The notes: generated by a model not told the origin, from the letters alone. 21,791 bases of DNA from an archaeon (GCA_023245565.1 JAHFKB010000003.1:14789-36579); one strand, 5' to 3'. Shown: positions 7,206-14,128, counted from the first letter of the stretch. Numbers and translations are program-made.

Positions 7206-7732
7206 TGAGAAAAAAATTGTTGTAATTTTAATTTTCCATAATGTAATCTTGATCTTACTGTAACAGGTTCTAAATTTAGATTTTCTGCAATTTCTAAATT
7301 AGTATAATCAGCTAAATGCATTTCTAAAACAGACCTATAAACTTCACTAATTTTCATTAAAGACTTTCTTAAAATTAAAGCATTTCTTTTTCTTTCCAAA
7401 AAATCAATTGGCTGTAATAATAAATAATCTTCTGAAATCCAACTAATTGGTTCTTCTGTTAGTCTTTCATGTTTATTATATGGTTTCTTTACGTAAGAAG
7501 ATGCTTTATTAGTAGTAATACGATATAACCAAGTTTTAAAATCTGATTCTCCTCTAAATTCTGATAATTTTTTATAAACAATTAAAAAAGTTTCTTGAAC
7601 TATATCTTCTGCAATAATTCCATCTTTAACAATTCTTAAAGCACAAGCATAAACATAATTGTAATTTTTTCTATACAATTCATCAAAATTTCTATAATTT
7701 AATTTTGGATGTAACTTATCTTCTAATACCAT
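7202..7732 (-). CDS. ECF-type (sigma-70 family) RNA polymerase sigma factor
   Basis: This is a 176-residue protein with the two-domain layout of extracytoplasmic-function sigma factors. Region 2 spans about 15-77: FDELYRKNYNYVYACALRI, then AEDIVQETFLIVYKKL (core-binding region 2.2), then FRGESDFKTWLYRITTNKA. Region 4 spans about 120-172: ISEVYRSVL, then the helix-turn-helix NLEIAENLNLEPVTVRSRLHYGKLKL. In bacteria this protein would bring RNA polymerase to -35/-10 promoters. Archaeal polymerase uses TBP and TFB, so this gene is out of place and either horizontally acquired or repurposed. No anti-sigma gene is next to it. It lies 34 bases downstream of endonuclease III on the same strand, with a TATA-like element in that gap, so it seems to be transcribed by the archaeal machinery. 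Base composition looks like its neighbours. Confidence 0.9.
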   Translation of the reverse strand: MVLEDKLHPKLNYRNFDELYRKNYNYVYACALRIVKDGIIAEDIVQETFLIVYKKLSEFRGESDFKTWLYRITTNKASSYVKKPYNKHERLTEEPISWISEDYLLLQPIDFLERKRNALILRKSLMKISEVYRSVLEMHLADYTNLEIAENLNLEPVTVRSRLHYGKLKLQQFFSH

Positions 7733-7753
7733 ATCATTTGAGTTTACAAAAGT

Positions 7754-7766
7754 ATTATAAATTTAC
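7754..7766 (-). promoter_or_regulatory. TATA-like element of the sigma-factor gene
   Basis: On the minus strand the gap between the nth stop and the sigma start contains AAATTTATAATAC, centred about 28 bases before the ATG at 7732. It suggests a separate leaderless transcript. Confidence 0.4.
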
Positions 7767-8426
7767 TTATCTAGAATTTTTAACTCCAATCTTCTTACAA
7801 TTCTTATTTAATTTACATTTAGAACAAAAAGGACTTACAGGAACACAAATATTTTGTCCAAAAACAACAAACCTATCATTAATATCATAATTATATTTTT
7901 TAGGAATTATTTTTAATAATTCAAATTCAGTCTCTTCAGGCTTAGAAGTTTTTACAATTCCTAATCTATTAGATATCCTATGCACATGTGTATCAACTGC
8001 TATATGATTATTACTCTTAAAACCATAAGTCATAACTATATTCATTGTTTTTCTTCCTACACCTTTTAATTTTAATAATTCATTTTCATCATTAGGAACT
8101 TTACTATTATAATTTTCAATTAAAATTCCACAAATTTCTTTTATTCTTCCAGCCTTAGTTTTATAAAATCCAACAGGATAAATTAATTCTTCAATTTGTT
8201 TTACATCTAATTTAAAAATTTTCTCAGGAGTATCTGCAGCTGCAAACAATCTTTTAGATGCTAAAGCAGTAGTTGCATCTTTAGTTCTTAAGCTTAATAA
8301 ACAAGAAATTAAAACTTTAAATGGATCTTTAGTAAGATCTCCTATCTCAGTTATAATAGCATTTTCATAATTTTCAGTTTGCTTTTTTATTAATTCAATT
8401 ATTAATTCAATATTTTTTACCATCAT
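7767..8426 (-). CDS. nth: Endonuclease III (DNA glycosylase / AP lyase)
   Basis: This 219-residue protein has the standard family length. It shows the helix-hairpin-helix LLKLKGVGRKTMNIVM with the catalytic Lys in GVGRKT, then the catalytic Asp in VDTHVHRISNRLG, and a C-terminal [4Fe-4S] loop with spacing C-x6-C-x2-C-x5-C (ICVPVSPFCSKCKLNKNC). It removes oxidised pyrimidines from DNA and cleaves the resulting abasic site in base excision repair. Two consecutive ATG codons (8426 and 8423) are possible starts and I cannot choose between them. A TATA-like stretch around 8443-8454 on the minus strand lies 23-26 bases upstream. The gene is divergent from the ATP-grasp gene and is followed by the sigma factor. 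Confidence 0.93.
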   Translation of the reverse strand: MMVKNIELIIELIKKQTENYENAIITEIGDLTKDPFKVLISCLLSLRTKDATTALASKRLFAAADTPEKIFKLDVKQIEELIYPVGFYKTKAGRIKEICGILIENYNSKVPNDENELLKLKGVGRKTMNIVMTYGFKSNNHIAVDTHVHRISNRLGIVKTSKPEETEFELLKIIPKKYNYDINDRFVVFGQNICVPVSPFCSKCKLNKNCKKIGVKNSR

Positions 8427-8480
8427 TAATAAAGAATCATTTAGATATTAAATTTTGTGAAATTTTCAAAAATAATTAAT

Positions 8481-8488
8481 TTTAAATA
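8481..8488 (+). promoter_or_regulatory. TATA-like element ahead of the ATP-grasp gene
   Basis: TTTAAATA is centred about 38 bases before the ATG at 8523. It lies inside the extra coding length that a GTG start at 8457 would give, which argues for the ATG. Confidence 0.35.
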
Positions 8489-8522
8489 CTATGAATACAC
8501 CAATAATAATAGAAAAAAAGAA

Positions 8523-9518
8523 ATGAAGATAGTATATTTATGTTGTAAAGAAGAGGTGACAAGAGAAACAGGTGATGATTTACCTAGAGAGACAAAGTTT
8601 TATTCTGCTGATTTACAAAATATTGACCTATTAAAAGAAAATCATGAAGTAATTACTATTGATGTTAATTCTAATTATCTAGAAAAAATAAAAGAATTAA
8701 GTCCAGATCTAATATTTAATGCTGCAGATGCATTTTCTAATATTTATGAGGAAGTAAATTTAGTAAAATCCTTAGAAGATCTAGAAATTCATTTCACAGG
8801 TTGCAATTCATACACAACTTTACTAGCTTCAAATAAAGGAGAAGCTAAAAAATTATTAGATAAAAATAAAATAAGTACAGCAAATTTCCAAATTTTTAAT
8901 AATAAAGAAGAATTATTAGATAAAACATTAGAATTTCCATTAATACTAAAGCCAACCAAATCAGATGCTTCAAATGGAATTGATGAAGATTCTGTTGTAT
9001 ATGATGAAAAATCATTAAGAAAAAAATTAGATTCTTTATTTATTGACTATGATCAAATTTTAGTTGAAAAATATATTGATGGTAGAGAATTTTGTATTCC
9101 AGTTATAGGAAATAATGAAATAAAAGTTTTACCAATATTAGAAATAGATTATAGTCAGCATTTTGAAAATAAACCAAAGATATTATCATTCAAAGCAAAA
9201 TGGAGTAAAAACTCTAATGCATTTAAAAATACATATTCAGGTGTTGCAAAAAATCTAGATATGGAATTAGAAAAAAATCTAAAAGAAATAGCTAAAAAAG
9301 TTTATTCTTTATTTGGTTGTAATGGTTATGCAAGTATTGATGTAAGATTAGATAGTCAAGGAAATATTTATGTTCTAGAATTAAATCCTAATTGTTATAT
9401 TGCTAAAGATTGCGATATATTTAAATCAGCTTTAGAAATTGGAATAACAAATATTGAATTAGTAAATAAAATATGTGAAGTTGCTTTAAGTAAAAAAATA
9501 AATCTCTTAGTTAATTAA
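8523..9518 (+). CDS. ATP-grasp ligase, D-alanine-D-alanine ligase-like
   Basis: Using the ATG at 8523, this is a 331-residue protein. An in-frame GTG at 8457 would add 22 residues, but the added peptide is Asn/Lys/Tyr-rich and unlike the alpha/beta start MKIVYLCC, and a TATA-like box lies inside it. ATP-grasp parts seen: LILKPTKSDASNGI (ATP-binding Lys, about 143), VEKYIDGREFCI, and YASIDVRLDSQGNIYVLELNPN with the metal-binding D273, E286 and N288. The order and spacing match the D-Ala-D-Ala ligase group (COG1181-like). An archaeon without peptidoglycan would not need D-Ala-D-Ala, so the real substrates are unknown; a carboxylate-amine ligation using ATP is all that can be supported. It is divergent from nth and upstream of tRNA-Trp. 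Confidence 0.82.
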   Translation: MKIVYLCCKEEVTRETGDDLPRETKFYSADLQNIDLLKENHEVITIDVNSNYLEKIKELSPDLIFNAADAFSNIYEEVNLVKSLEDLEIHFTGCNSYTTLLASNKGEAKKLLDKNKISTANFQIFNNKEELLDKTLEFPLILKPTKSDASNGIDEDSVVYDEKSLRKKLDSLFIDYDQILVEKYIDGREFCIPVIGNNEIKVLPILEIDYSQHFENKPKILSFKAKWSKNSNAFKNTYSGVAKNLDMELEKNLKEIAKKVYSLFGCNGYASIDVRLDSQGNIYVLELNPNCYIAKDCDIFKSALEIGITNIELVNKICEVALSKKINLLVN

Positions 9519-9534
9519 TTTCTACAATAGAATA

Positions 9535-9544
9535 TTTTAAATAA
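9535..9544 (+). promoter_or_regulatory. TATA box of tRNA-Trp
   Basis: TTTTAAATAA is centred 29 bases before the first base of the mature tRNA at 9569, the expected place for an archaeal tRNA promoter. Confidence 0.5.
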
Positions 9545-9583
9545 TAAAGAATTTCAAAGAAAGTTTAAGGGGATGTAGTATAA

Positions 9584-9600
9584 GGGAGTAATCCGTACAG
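9584..9600 (+). other. Putative D-loop tRNA intron (17 nt, about position 15/16)
   Basis: The exon bases GTAT (9578-9581) pair with intron bases GTAC (9595-9598), giving a 4-bp central helix. It is flanked by a 3-base bulge AAG (9582-9584) and a 3-base bulge AGC (9599-9601). The intron itself is a mini-hairpin GGA / GTAA / TCC (9585-9594) with a GNRA tetraloop. The outer helix of the motif is weak. This is a relaxed bulge-helix-bulge at a non-canonical tRNA position. Confidence 0.65.
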
Positions 9601-9625
9601 CTTGGTTTAGTATAGGGGCCTCCAG

Positions 9626-9675
9626 TTATGGAGGGATGAGCTGAAAAAGCAATGATAAAATCTTCCCTTGAAGAA
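9626..9675 (+). other. Putative canonical tRNA-Trp intron (50 nt, position 37/38)
   Basis: The anticodon stem is followed by a possible 4-base helix CTCC (9620-9623) with GAAG (9670-9673), which has one C-A mismatch. Bulges AGT (9624-9626) and AAA (9674-9676) flank it. An inner intron helix AGGGA (9632-9636) can pair with TCCCT (9664-9668). A competing hairpin joins CCTCCA (9619-9624) to TGGAGG (9629-9634) and would mask the anticodon in the precursor. Confidence 0.7.
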
Positions 9676-9764
9676 AGCCTCGGATCAGGGTTCAAATCCC
9701 TGCATCCCCACTTATTATAAAATATATATTATGTTGTTACTTTAAAATAGATACACATAGAAAA

Positions 9765-9774
9765 CTTTAAATAA
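9765..9774 (+). promoter_or_regulatory. TATA box of the PKD surface-protein gene
   Basis: CTTTAAATAA is centred about 28 bases before the ATG at 9797, with no Shine-Dalgarno in between. Confidence 0.45.
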
Positions 9775-9796
9775 TAGTAACGACTTCTAAAGTTTC

Positions 9797-12706
9797 ATGA
9801 AAAATACTAGATTAATTACTCTAATATTACTAAGCTTGTTATTATTTTCTTTTGCAGTATCAGCAGCACAAGTTCAAATTACACCTCAAGCTCCTATTGA
9901 TAGTGATGATTTAACATGTAATTTAAATGGTGTTGACCAAAACGATTGGAATAAATATAATTTCAAATGGTATCAAAATGGTTTAGAACAAAAAATAGGC
10001 AATATTTGGATTTTTCCTAATGCAAAAACAAATGTTAATGATCAAATAATGTGTCAAGTATGGAGTCCATTCAATTTTTTACAAGGAACAGATATTGTTA
10101 CAATTAATCCAAATCCACCGGTTAATCATGCTCCAGATGTAAAAATTTTACAACCTAATAATCAAGCAAAATTTTCAAAAAATATAGTTATAAATTTTTT
10201 AGGAACATCTAGTGATCCAGATGGAGACCAAGTTACTGTATCTTGGGACTTCGGTGATGGAAGTAATGCAGGAAATATATTAAATCCATCTCATAGTTAT
10301 ACAAAACTAGGACAATATCTTGTAACATTAAGAGGTAGTGACCCTGGGAAATTAAGTGATAGTGATAGCATATTAATTAACATTGAAGGAATTAAACCAG
10401 TAGCTGTTTTAGATGCTGATAAAACTGATGTTAAAGTAAATGAACAAATACAATTTAGTGGTGTAAAAAGTTCTGATAAAGATGGAAAAATTATAAGTTA
10501 TTCTTGGAATTTTGGAGATGGAAATTTTGGTAATGGTGTAAATATTCAACATTCATTTAATGTAGAAGGAACATACACAGTAACTTTAACAGTTACAGAT
10601 GATGATGGCTTAACTGGAACAGCAACAAAAAAAATTACTGTTTCAAAAGTACAACCTGCTAATTTACCTCCAGTTGCAGTTATATTAACAAGCACATTAA
10701 ATGCTAATATTAATGAATTAATTACATTTGACGGAACAAATAGTTTTGATCCAGATGGTAAAATTGTAAATTATTTCTGGGACTTTGGAGACGGAAGTTC
10801 AGCTAATGGAGCAAACCTTCAGCATAGTTTTAACAATGTAGGCATTTACACAGTAACTTTAACAGTAACAGATGATAAAGGAGCAAAGGGTTCTGCAAAT
10901 GTAAAAATAAATATTAAAGAACCAAACCAACTTCCAGTTGCAGTTATAGATGTAAATAAATTTAATGTTGTTACAAATGAAATTATTGATTTTTCAGGAA
11001 TAAGAAGTTTTGATGTTGATGGAATAATTGTAGATTACTCATGGGATTTTAATGATGGTTTATTTGGAAATGGAGCAAACCTTCAGCATTCATTTAATAA
11101 TGCAGGAGTTTACTTAGTAACTTTAACAGTAACAGATGATGATGGTGCAAAAGATTCAGAAACTGTTTTAATAACTGTAAATAATCAACCACCTGTTAAT
11201 CAACTTCCAATTGCAGTAATGGATTTAAGTAAATTTAATGTTTTTACAAATGAAGTAATAGACTTTAGTGGTTCAAGAAGTTTTGATGTTGATGGAATAA
11301 TTGTAAATTATTTCTGGGACTTTGGAGACGGAAGTTCAGCTAATGGAGCAAATGTTCAACATTCATATAATGCTCCTGGACTTTATTTTGTTGGATTAAC
11401 AGTTACAGATGATGATGGTGCAAAAGATTCAGAATTAGGAATTATAATTGTAAATGATCCTCCTCAAAATAATCAACCACCAGTTGCAGTAATAGATACA
11501 AGTAATAACAATGCAAATACTAGAGAAGATATTTCATTTGTTGGTTTAAGAAGTTTTGATGTTGATGGAATAATTGTAGATTACTCATGGGATTTTAATG
11601 ATGGTTTATTTGGAAATGGAGCAAACCTTCAGCATTCATTTAATAATGCAGGAGTTTACTTAGTAACTTTAACAGTAACAGATGATGATGGTGCAAAAGA
11701 TTCAGAAACTGTTTTAATAACTGTAAATAATCAACCACCTGTTAATCAACTTCCAATTGCAGTAATTGATGTACTTACACAAAACTTATTTACAAATGAA
11801 CAAATAGACTTTAGTGGTTCAAGAAGTTTTGATGTTGATGGAGAAATTGTAGATTACTCATGGATATTTGGAGATGGAAATATTGGTAATGGAATTAATA
11901 CTCAACATACTTATAATATGCCTGGACTTTATTTTGTAAGCTTAATAGTTACAGATAATAGTGGTGATTCAGACATAAGAATAATTTTAATAGAAGTAAA
12001 AGATAAAACACCACAAATAAAACAAGCTCCAACTGCAGTAATAAACACAAATACTAATAATGCTTTTTTAGGTTTCCCAATGAAGTTCTCTGGAACAAAT
12101 AGTTTTGATTTAGACGGTAAAATTGTAAATTATTTCTGGGACTTTGGAGACGGAAGTTCAGCTAATGGAGCAAATGTTCAACACATATTTTTCAATAAAG
12201 GATTATACACAGTAACTTTAACAGTAACAGATGATGATGGTTTAACTGGAACAACTAGTGTTTTAATAAATGCTGGAAATGTAAATAGAGATCAAAATCC
12301 AGATAAACCTAGAGTAGGAAAAGCACACTACCCAGATGGTAATGATAAAAATAGAGTTAACTCTGGAGATCTTGATAATAGAGATATTAAAATAAGTAAT
12401 TTAATGCCTTTAAATTATAAAAAAACTTATGCAAAAGGAGAAAATTTTGTTTTATTAGCTAAATTAAAAAATGAAGGTAGTGTATCTGAAACAGTTGATT
12501 TAAAATTAACTATTCCTGAGTTCAATTATGTATACTTTGTTAGAAATATAAATGTAGAACCTAGTCAAGTAAAATTTGTAATGTTGAATATTGCAATACC
12601 TGCAAACGCAGCTCCAGGTTTACATCTTGTAAAAGTAGAGATGAATGATAACGAAGGAAATAAAGAAAATAATGATATAGCTTACTGGGAATTTACTATT
12701 GCATAA
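9797..12706 (+). CDS. Secreted surface protein with eight PKD domains and a C-terminal CARDB-like domain
   Basis: This 969-residue protein starts with a signal peptide (Lys/Arg, a run of Leu/Ile/Phe, likely cut near VSA-A at 23/24). A short immunoglobulin-like domain with two Cys follows (about 25-105), then eight PKD repeats of about 90 residues, each with the S-x-D-x-DG and W-D-F-G-D-G / H-x-Y/F / TVTLTVTDDDG pattern. The WDFGDG motif varies (WNFGDG in repeat 2, WDFNDG in 4 and 6, WIFGDG in 7). The C-terminal about 110 residues look like a CARDB/NEW3 beta domain. There is no C-terminal membrane anchor or sorting signal, so it is secreted or held by partners. PKD repeats usually form rigid stalks or adhesion surfaces. 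It heads a same-direction cluster of envelope genes. No enzymatic domain is visible. Confidence 0.88.
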   Translation: MKNTRLITLILLSLLLFSFAVSAAQVQITPQAPIDSDDLTCNLNGVDQNDWNKYNFKWYQNGLEQKIGNIWIFPNAKTNVNDQIMCQVWSPFNFLQGTDIVTINPNPPVNHAPDVKILQPNNQAKFSKNIVINFLGTSSDPDGDQVTVSWDFGDGSNAGNILNPSHSYTKLGQYLVTLRGSDPGKLSDSDSILINIEGIKPVAVLDADKTDVKVNEQIQFSGVKSSDKDGKIISYSWNFGDGNFGNGVNIQHSFNVEGTYTVTLTVTDDDGLTGTATKKITVSKVQPANLPPVAVILTSTLNANINELITFDGTNSFDPDGKIVNYFWDFGDGSSANGANLQHSFNNVGIYTVTLTVTDDKGAKGSANVKINIKEPNQLPVAVIDVNKFNVVTNEIIDFSGIRSFDVDGIIVDYSWDFNDGLFGNGANLQHSFNNAGVYLVTLTVTDDDGAKDSETVLITVNNQPPVNQLPIAVMDLSKFNVFTNEVIDFSGSRSFDVDGIIVNYFWDFGDGSSANGANVQHSYNAPGLYFVGLTVTDDDGAKDSELGIIIVNDPPQNNQPPVAVIDTSNNNANTREDISFVGLRSFDVDGIIVDYSWDFNDGLFGNGANLQHSFNNAGVYLVTLTVTDDDGAKDSETVLITVNNQPPVNQLPIAVIDVLTQNLFTNEQIDFSGSRSFDVDGEIVDYSWIFGDGNIGNGINTQHTYNMPGLYFVSLIVTDNSGDSDIRIILIEVKDKTPQIKQAPTAVINTNTNNAFLGFPMKFSGTNSFDLDGKIVNYFWDFGDGSSANGANVQHIFFNKGLYTVTLTVTDDDGLTGTTSVLINAGNVNRDQNPDKPRVGKAHYPDGNDKNRVNSGDLDNRDIKISNLMPLNYKKTYAKGENFVLLAKLKNEGSVSETVDLKLTIPEFNYVYFVRNINVEPSQVKFVMLNIAIPANAAPGLHLVKVEMNDNEGNKENNDIAYWEFTIA
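10762..10815 (+). repeat. 54-bp direct repeat, copy 1 (PKD repeat 3)
   Basis: This 54-base stretch is identical to 11299-11352 and 12121-12174. It encodes IVNYFWDFGDGSSANGAN, the core of PKD repeats 3, 5 and 8. Confidence 0.85.
11001..11220 (+). repeat. 220-bp exact direct repeat, copy 1 (PKD repeats 4 to 5)
   Basis: Identical, by reading, to 11547-11766, with an offset of 546 bases, which equals two PKD units. It covers most of PKD repeat 4 and the start of repeat 5. Identity including silent positions points to recent duplication or gene conversion. Confidence 0.9.
11299..11352 (+). repeat. 54-bp direct repeat, copy 2 (PKD repeat 5)
   Basis: Identical to 10762-10815 and 12121-12174. Confidence 0.85.
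11547..11766 (+). repeat. 220-bp exact direct repeat, copy 2 (PKD repeats 6 to 7)
   Basis: Second copy of the 11001-11220 repeat. It covers most of PKD repeat 6 and the start of repeat 7. Confidence 0.9.
12121..12174 (+). repeat. 54-bp direct repeat, copy 3 (PKD repeat 8)
   Basis: Identical to 10762-10815 and 11299-11352. The match with copy 2 continues a few bases further (GTTCAACA). Confidence 0.85.
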
Positions 12707-12724
12707 TGGTTACTATACCAAAAG

Positions 12725-12785
12725 CTTTATTAAGAAGTAATAACTTCAAAATGATAACACTCAATAGTAGTGTCAGATTGGGAGG
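12725..12785 (+). promoter_or_regulatory. Promoter/leader of the 435-residue surface protein, with hairpins and a strong Shine-Dalgarno
   Basis: The 88-base gap holds a TATA-like CTTTATTAA (12725-12733) and two small hairpins: GAAGT/ACTTC with loop AATA at 12734-12747, and ACACT/AGTGT with a 7-base loop at 12757-12773. A full Shine-Dalgarno GGGAGG (12780-12785) lies 9 bases before the ATG at 12795. Most other genes here lack any Shine-Dalgarno. Confidence 0.5.
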
Positions 12786-12794
12786 AAAATTAAG

Positions 12795-14102
12795 ATGAAA
12801 GGATTTAAATTGTTAGCATTGGTTATGTTGACTTTAGTTTTATTTACAGCAAATGTAATGGCTGAAGATTTCATTCAAGATGATTTCGTAACAGTAGATT
12901 ACATAAAAATTAACGGACAGGTTGCTGATGTATTCTCACCTGTACATTTAGAAAGAGAAGAAGAAGTAATGATTGAAGTTTTCTTTACAGGAAATCCTTA
13001 TGGAAAATGTACTGTTGGTAATTCAAATTCATGTTATAATACAAAAGTTACAGCTGAAGTAGAAGGCTACGAATATGGTGATATAAGAGACGTTGAAGGT
13101 CCTTTCGAAGTTGAACCTGGAGTTCAATATAGAAAATTATTAAGATTAAAGCTTCCAGAAGATATGAAAGCTAGTGATGACTTACAATTAAATGTAGAAA
13201 TAAAAGATGATGATGATTTAGTATTAACTAGATTCCCATTAAGAATACAAGAAATTAGACATAAATTAAATGTATTCGATGCAATATTTAATCCAAGCAA
13301 TAATTTACAAGCTGGTCAACCATTATTTACTAGCATAAGATTAGAAAATCTTGGTGATAATGTTGAAACTAGCATAAAAGTTACTGTAGCTATTCCTTCA
13401 CTTGGAATACAAACTAGCGAATATGTTGACAGATTATCAACATTAGCAGTAAACAATGATGAAGATACAAAAGATTCAGCAACATCAAATGATTTACTTT
13501 TAATGATACCTCAAAATACATTAGAAGGAGATTACAATGTTATTGTTACTCTAGAATATAATAGAGGAAGAAGTTTAGAACAAAAAACTTATAAAATGCA
13601 TGTTAAAGGTGCACAAGTTGTTCAAACTCAACCTACAAAACAACCAGCTATGAATGTTAATGTAGATTACCCAGCACAAAAAGTTACAGAAGGTAATGGT
13701 GCAGTATTCAAATTAACTGTTGGTAATTTAGGTCAAGAAGCTCAAGCTTATACTTTTGAAGTTTTAGGAGTATCTGATTGGGCAAATACAAGAGTTGAAC
13801 CAACAACTTTAGTAGTACAACCTAATACAGTAGGAGATGCATATATTTATGTTGCTCCTAAACCTGAAACAAACGGCATAAAAACATTTACTGTAAAAGT
13901 AATGTCAAATGGTGCAGTTGTATCAGAAAAGAATTTAAGCTTAGAAGTAACGCCTAAGACAAATGGAAAAGATCTAAAAACAATATTCACATGGATCTTC
14001 GTAATATTACTAGGAATTTTAGTAATATTAGTTATAGTTGTCTTAGCTAAGAAATACTCTTCAAAAGAAGAAAAAAACATTGAAGGGCAAACTTACTACT
14101 AA
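12795..14102 (+). CDS. Membrane-anchored surface protein with immunoglobulin-like (CARDB/NEW3) domains
   Basis: This 435-residue protein has a signal peptide (MKGFKLLALV..., likely cut after VMA, residue 23). Its acidic beta-rich ectodomain carries a possible disulfide pair (CTVGNSNSC). The middle domain (about 150-270) and a NEW3-like domain (about 285-385, with YTFEVLGVSDWAN...VEPTTLVVQPN) are both beta-sandwich type. A membrane helix lies at about 397-417, followed by a short tail with KKYSSKEEKN. Topology is outside with a C-terminal anchor. Phe is encoded by TTC in about 10 of 17 cases by my count, more than in neighbours, which together with the strong Shine-Dalgarno suggests high expression. 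An S-layer or structural envelope role is inferred, not proven. Confidence 0.85.
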   Translation: MKGFKLLALVMLTLVLFTANVMAEDFIQDDFVTVDYIKINGQVADVFSPVHLEREEEVMIEVFFTGNPYGKCTVGNSNSCYNTKVTAEVEGYEYGDIRDVEGPFEVEPGVQYRKLLRLKLPEDMKASDDLQLNVEIKDDDDLVLTRFPLRIQEIRHKLNVFDAIFNPSNNLQAGQPLFTSIRLENLGDNVETSIKVTVAIPSLGIQTSEYVDRLSTLAVNNDEDTKDSATSNDLLLMIPQNTLEGDYNVIVTLEYNRGRSLEQKTYKMHVKGAQVVQTQPTKQPAMNVNVDYPAQKVTEGNGAVFKLTVGNLGQEAQAYTFEVLGVSDWANTRVEPTTLVVQPNTVGDAYIYVAPKPETNGIKTFTVKVMSNGAVVSEKNLSLEVTPKTNGKDLKTIFTWIFVILLGILVILVIVVLAKKYSSKEEKNIEGQTYY

Positions 14103-14117
14103 GAACATCTATAAAAT

Positions 14118-14123
14118 AGGTGA
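14118..14123 (+). promoter_or_regulatory. Shine-Dalgarno AGGTGA of the 670-residue surface protein
   Basis: AGGTGA lies 5 bases before the ATG at 14129 and complements the conserved 16S rRNA 3' end. It decides the start: the in-frame GTG at 14120 lies inside this site and is unlikely to be used. Confidence 0.6.
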
Positions 14124-14128
14124 GCTTA

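Larger units (their letters stand above)
9569..9710 (+). tRNA. tRNA-Trp (anticodon CCA) with two introns
   Basis: Acceptor 9569-9575 (GGGGATG) pairs perfectly with 9703-9709 (CATCCCC), with discriminator A at 9710 and no encoded CCA tail. The T arm is CAGGG / TTCAAAT / CCCTG (9686-9702). The anticodon stem GGGGC (9615-9619) pairs with GCCTC (9677-9681). Loop CTCCAG puts CCA at 34-36 (9622-9624). To close the anticodon loop, 50 bases (9626-9675) after position 37 must be removed. The D stem GTAT (9578-9581) pairs with GTAT (9610-9613), and the D loop keeps G18-G19 (9604-9605) and A21, but only if about 17 bases (9584-9600) are also removed. Both inserts sit in bulge-helix-bulge-like folds, the substrate of archaeal tRNA-splicing endonuclease. 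Exact intron ends are uncertain by about one base. Confidence 0.85.

Noticed and set aside
7705..7890. Plus-strand 61-codon frame over the sigma/nth junction
   Set aside because: Most of it is antisense to the conserved Fe-S loop of endonuclease III.
8457..8522. GTG start extending the ATP-grasp protein by 22 residues
   Set aside because: A TATA-like box lies inside the extension, and the added peptide does not look like part of the domain; the ATG at 8523 fits better.
9634..9658. Box C/D-like elements (GATGA, CTGA, ATGATAA) in the tRNA-Trp intron, as in some euryarchaeal guide introns
   Set aside because: Only one CTGA is present, the C-type boxes are imperfect, and the complement to the anticodon does not sit five bases ahead of CTGA as guide rules require.
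10762..12174. Possible CRISPR or mobile repeat because of repeated identical segments
   Set aside because: The repeats are in frame within PKD domains, have protein-domain periodicity and no spacer-like unique units.
14120..14128. GTG start of the 670-residue surface protein
   Set aside because: The GTG is part of the AGGTGA Shine-Dalgarno serving the ATG at 14129.
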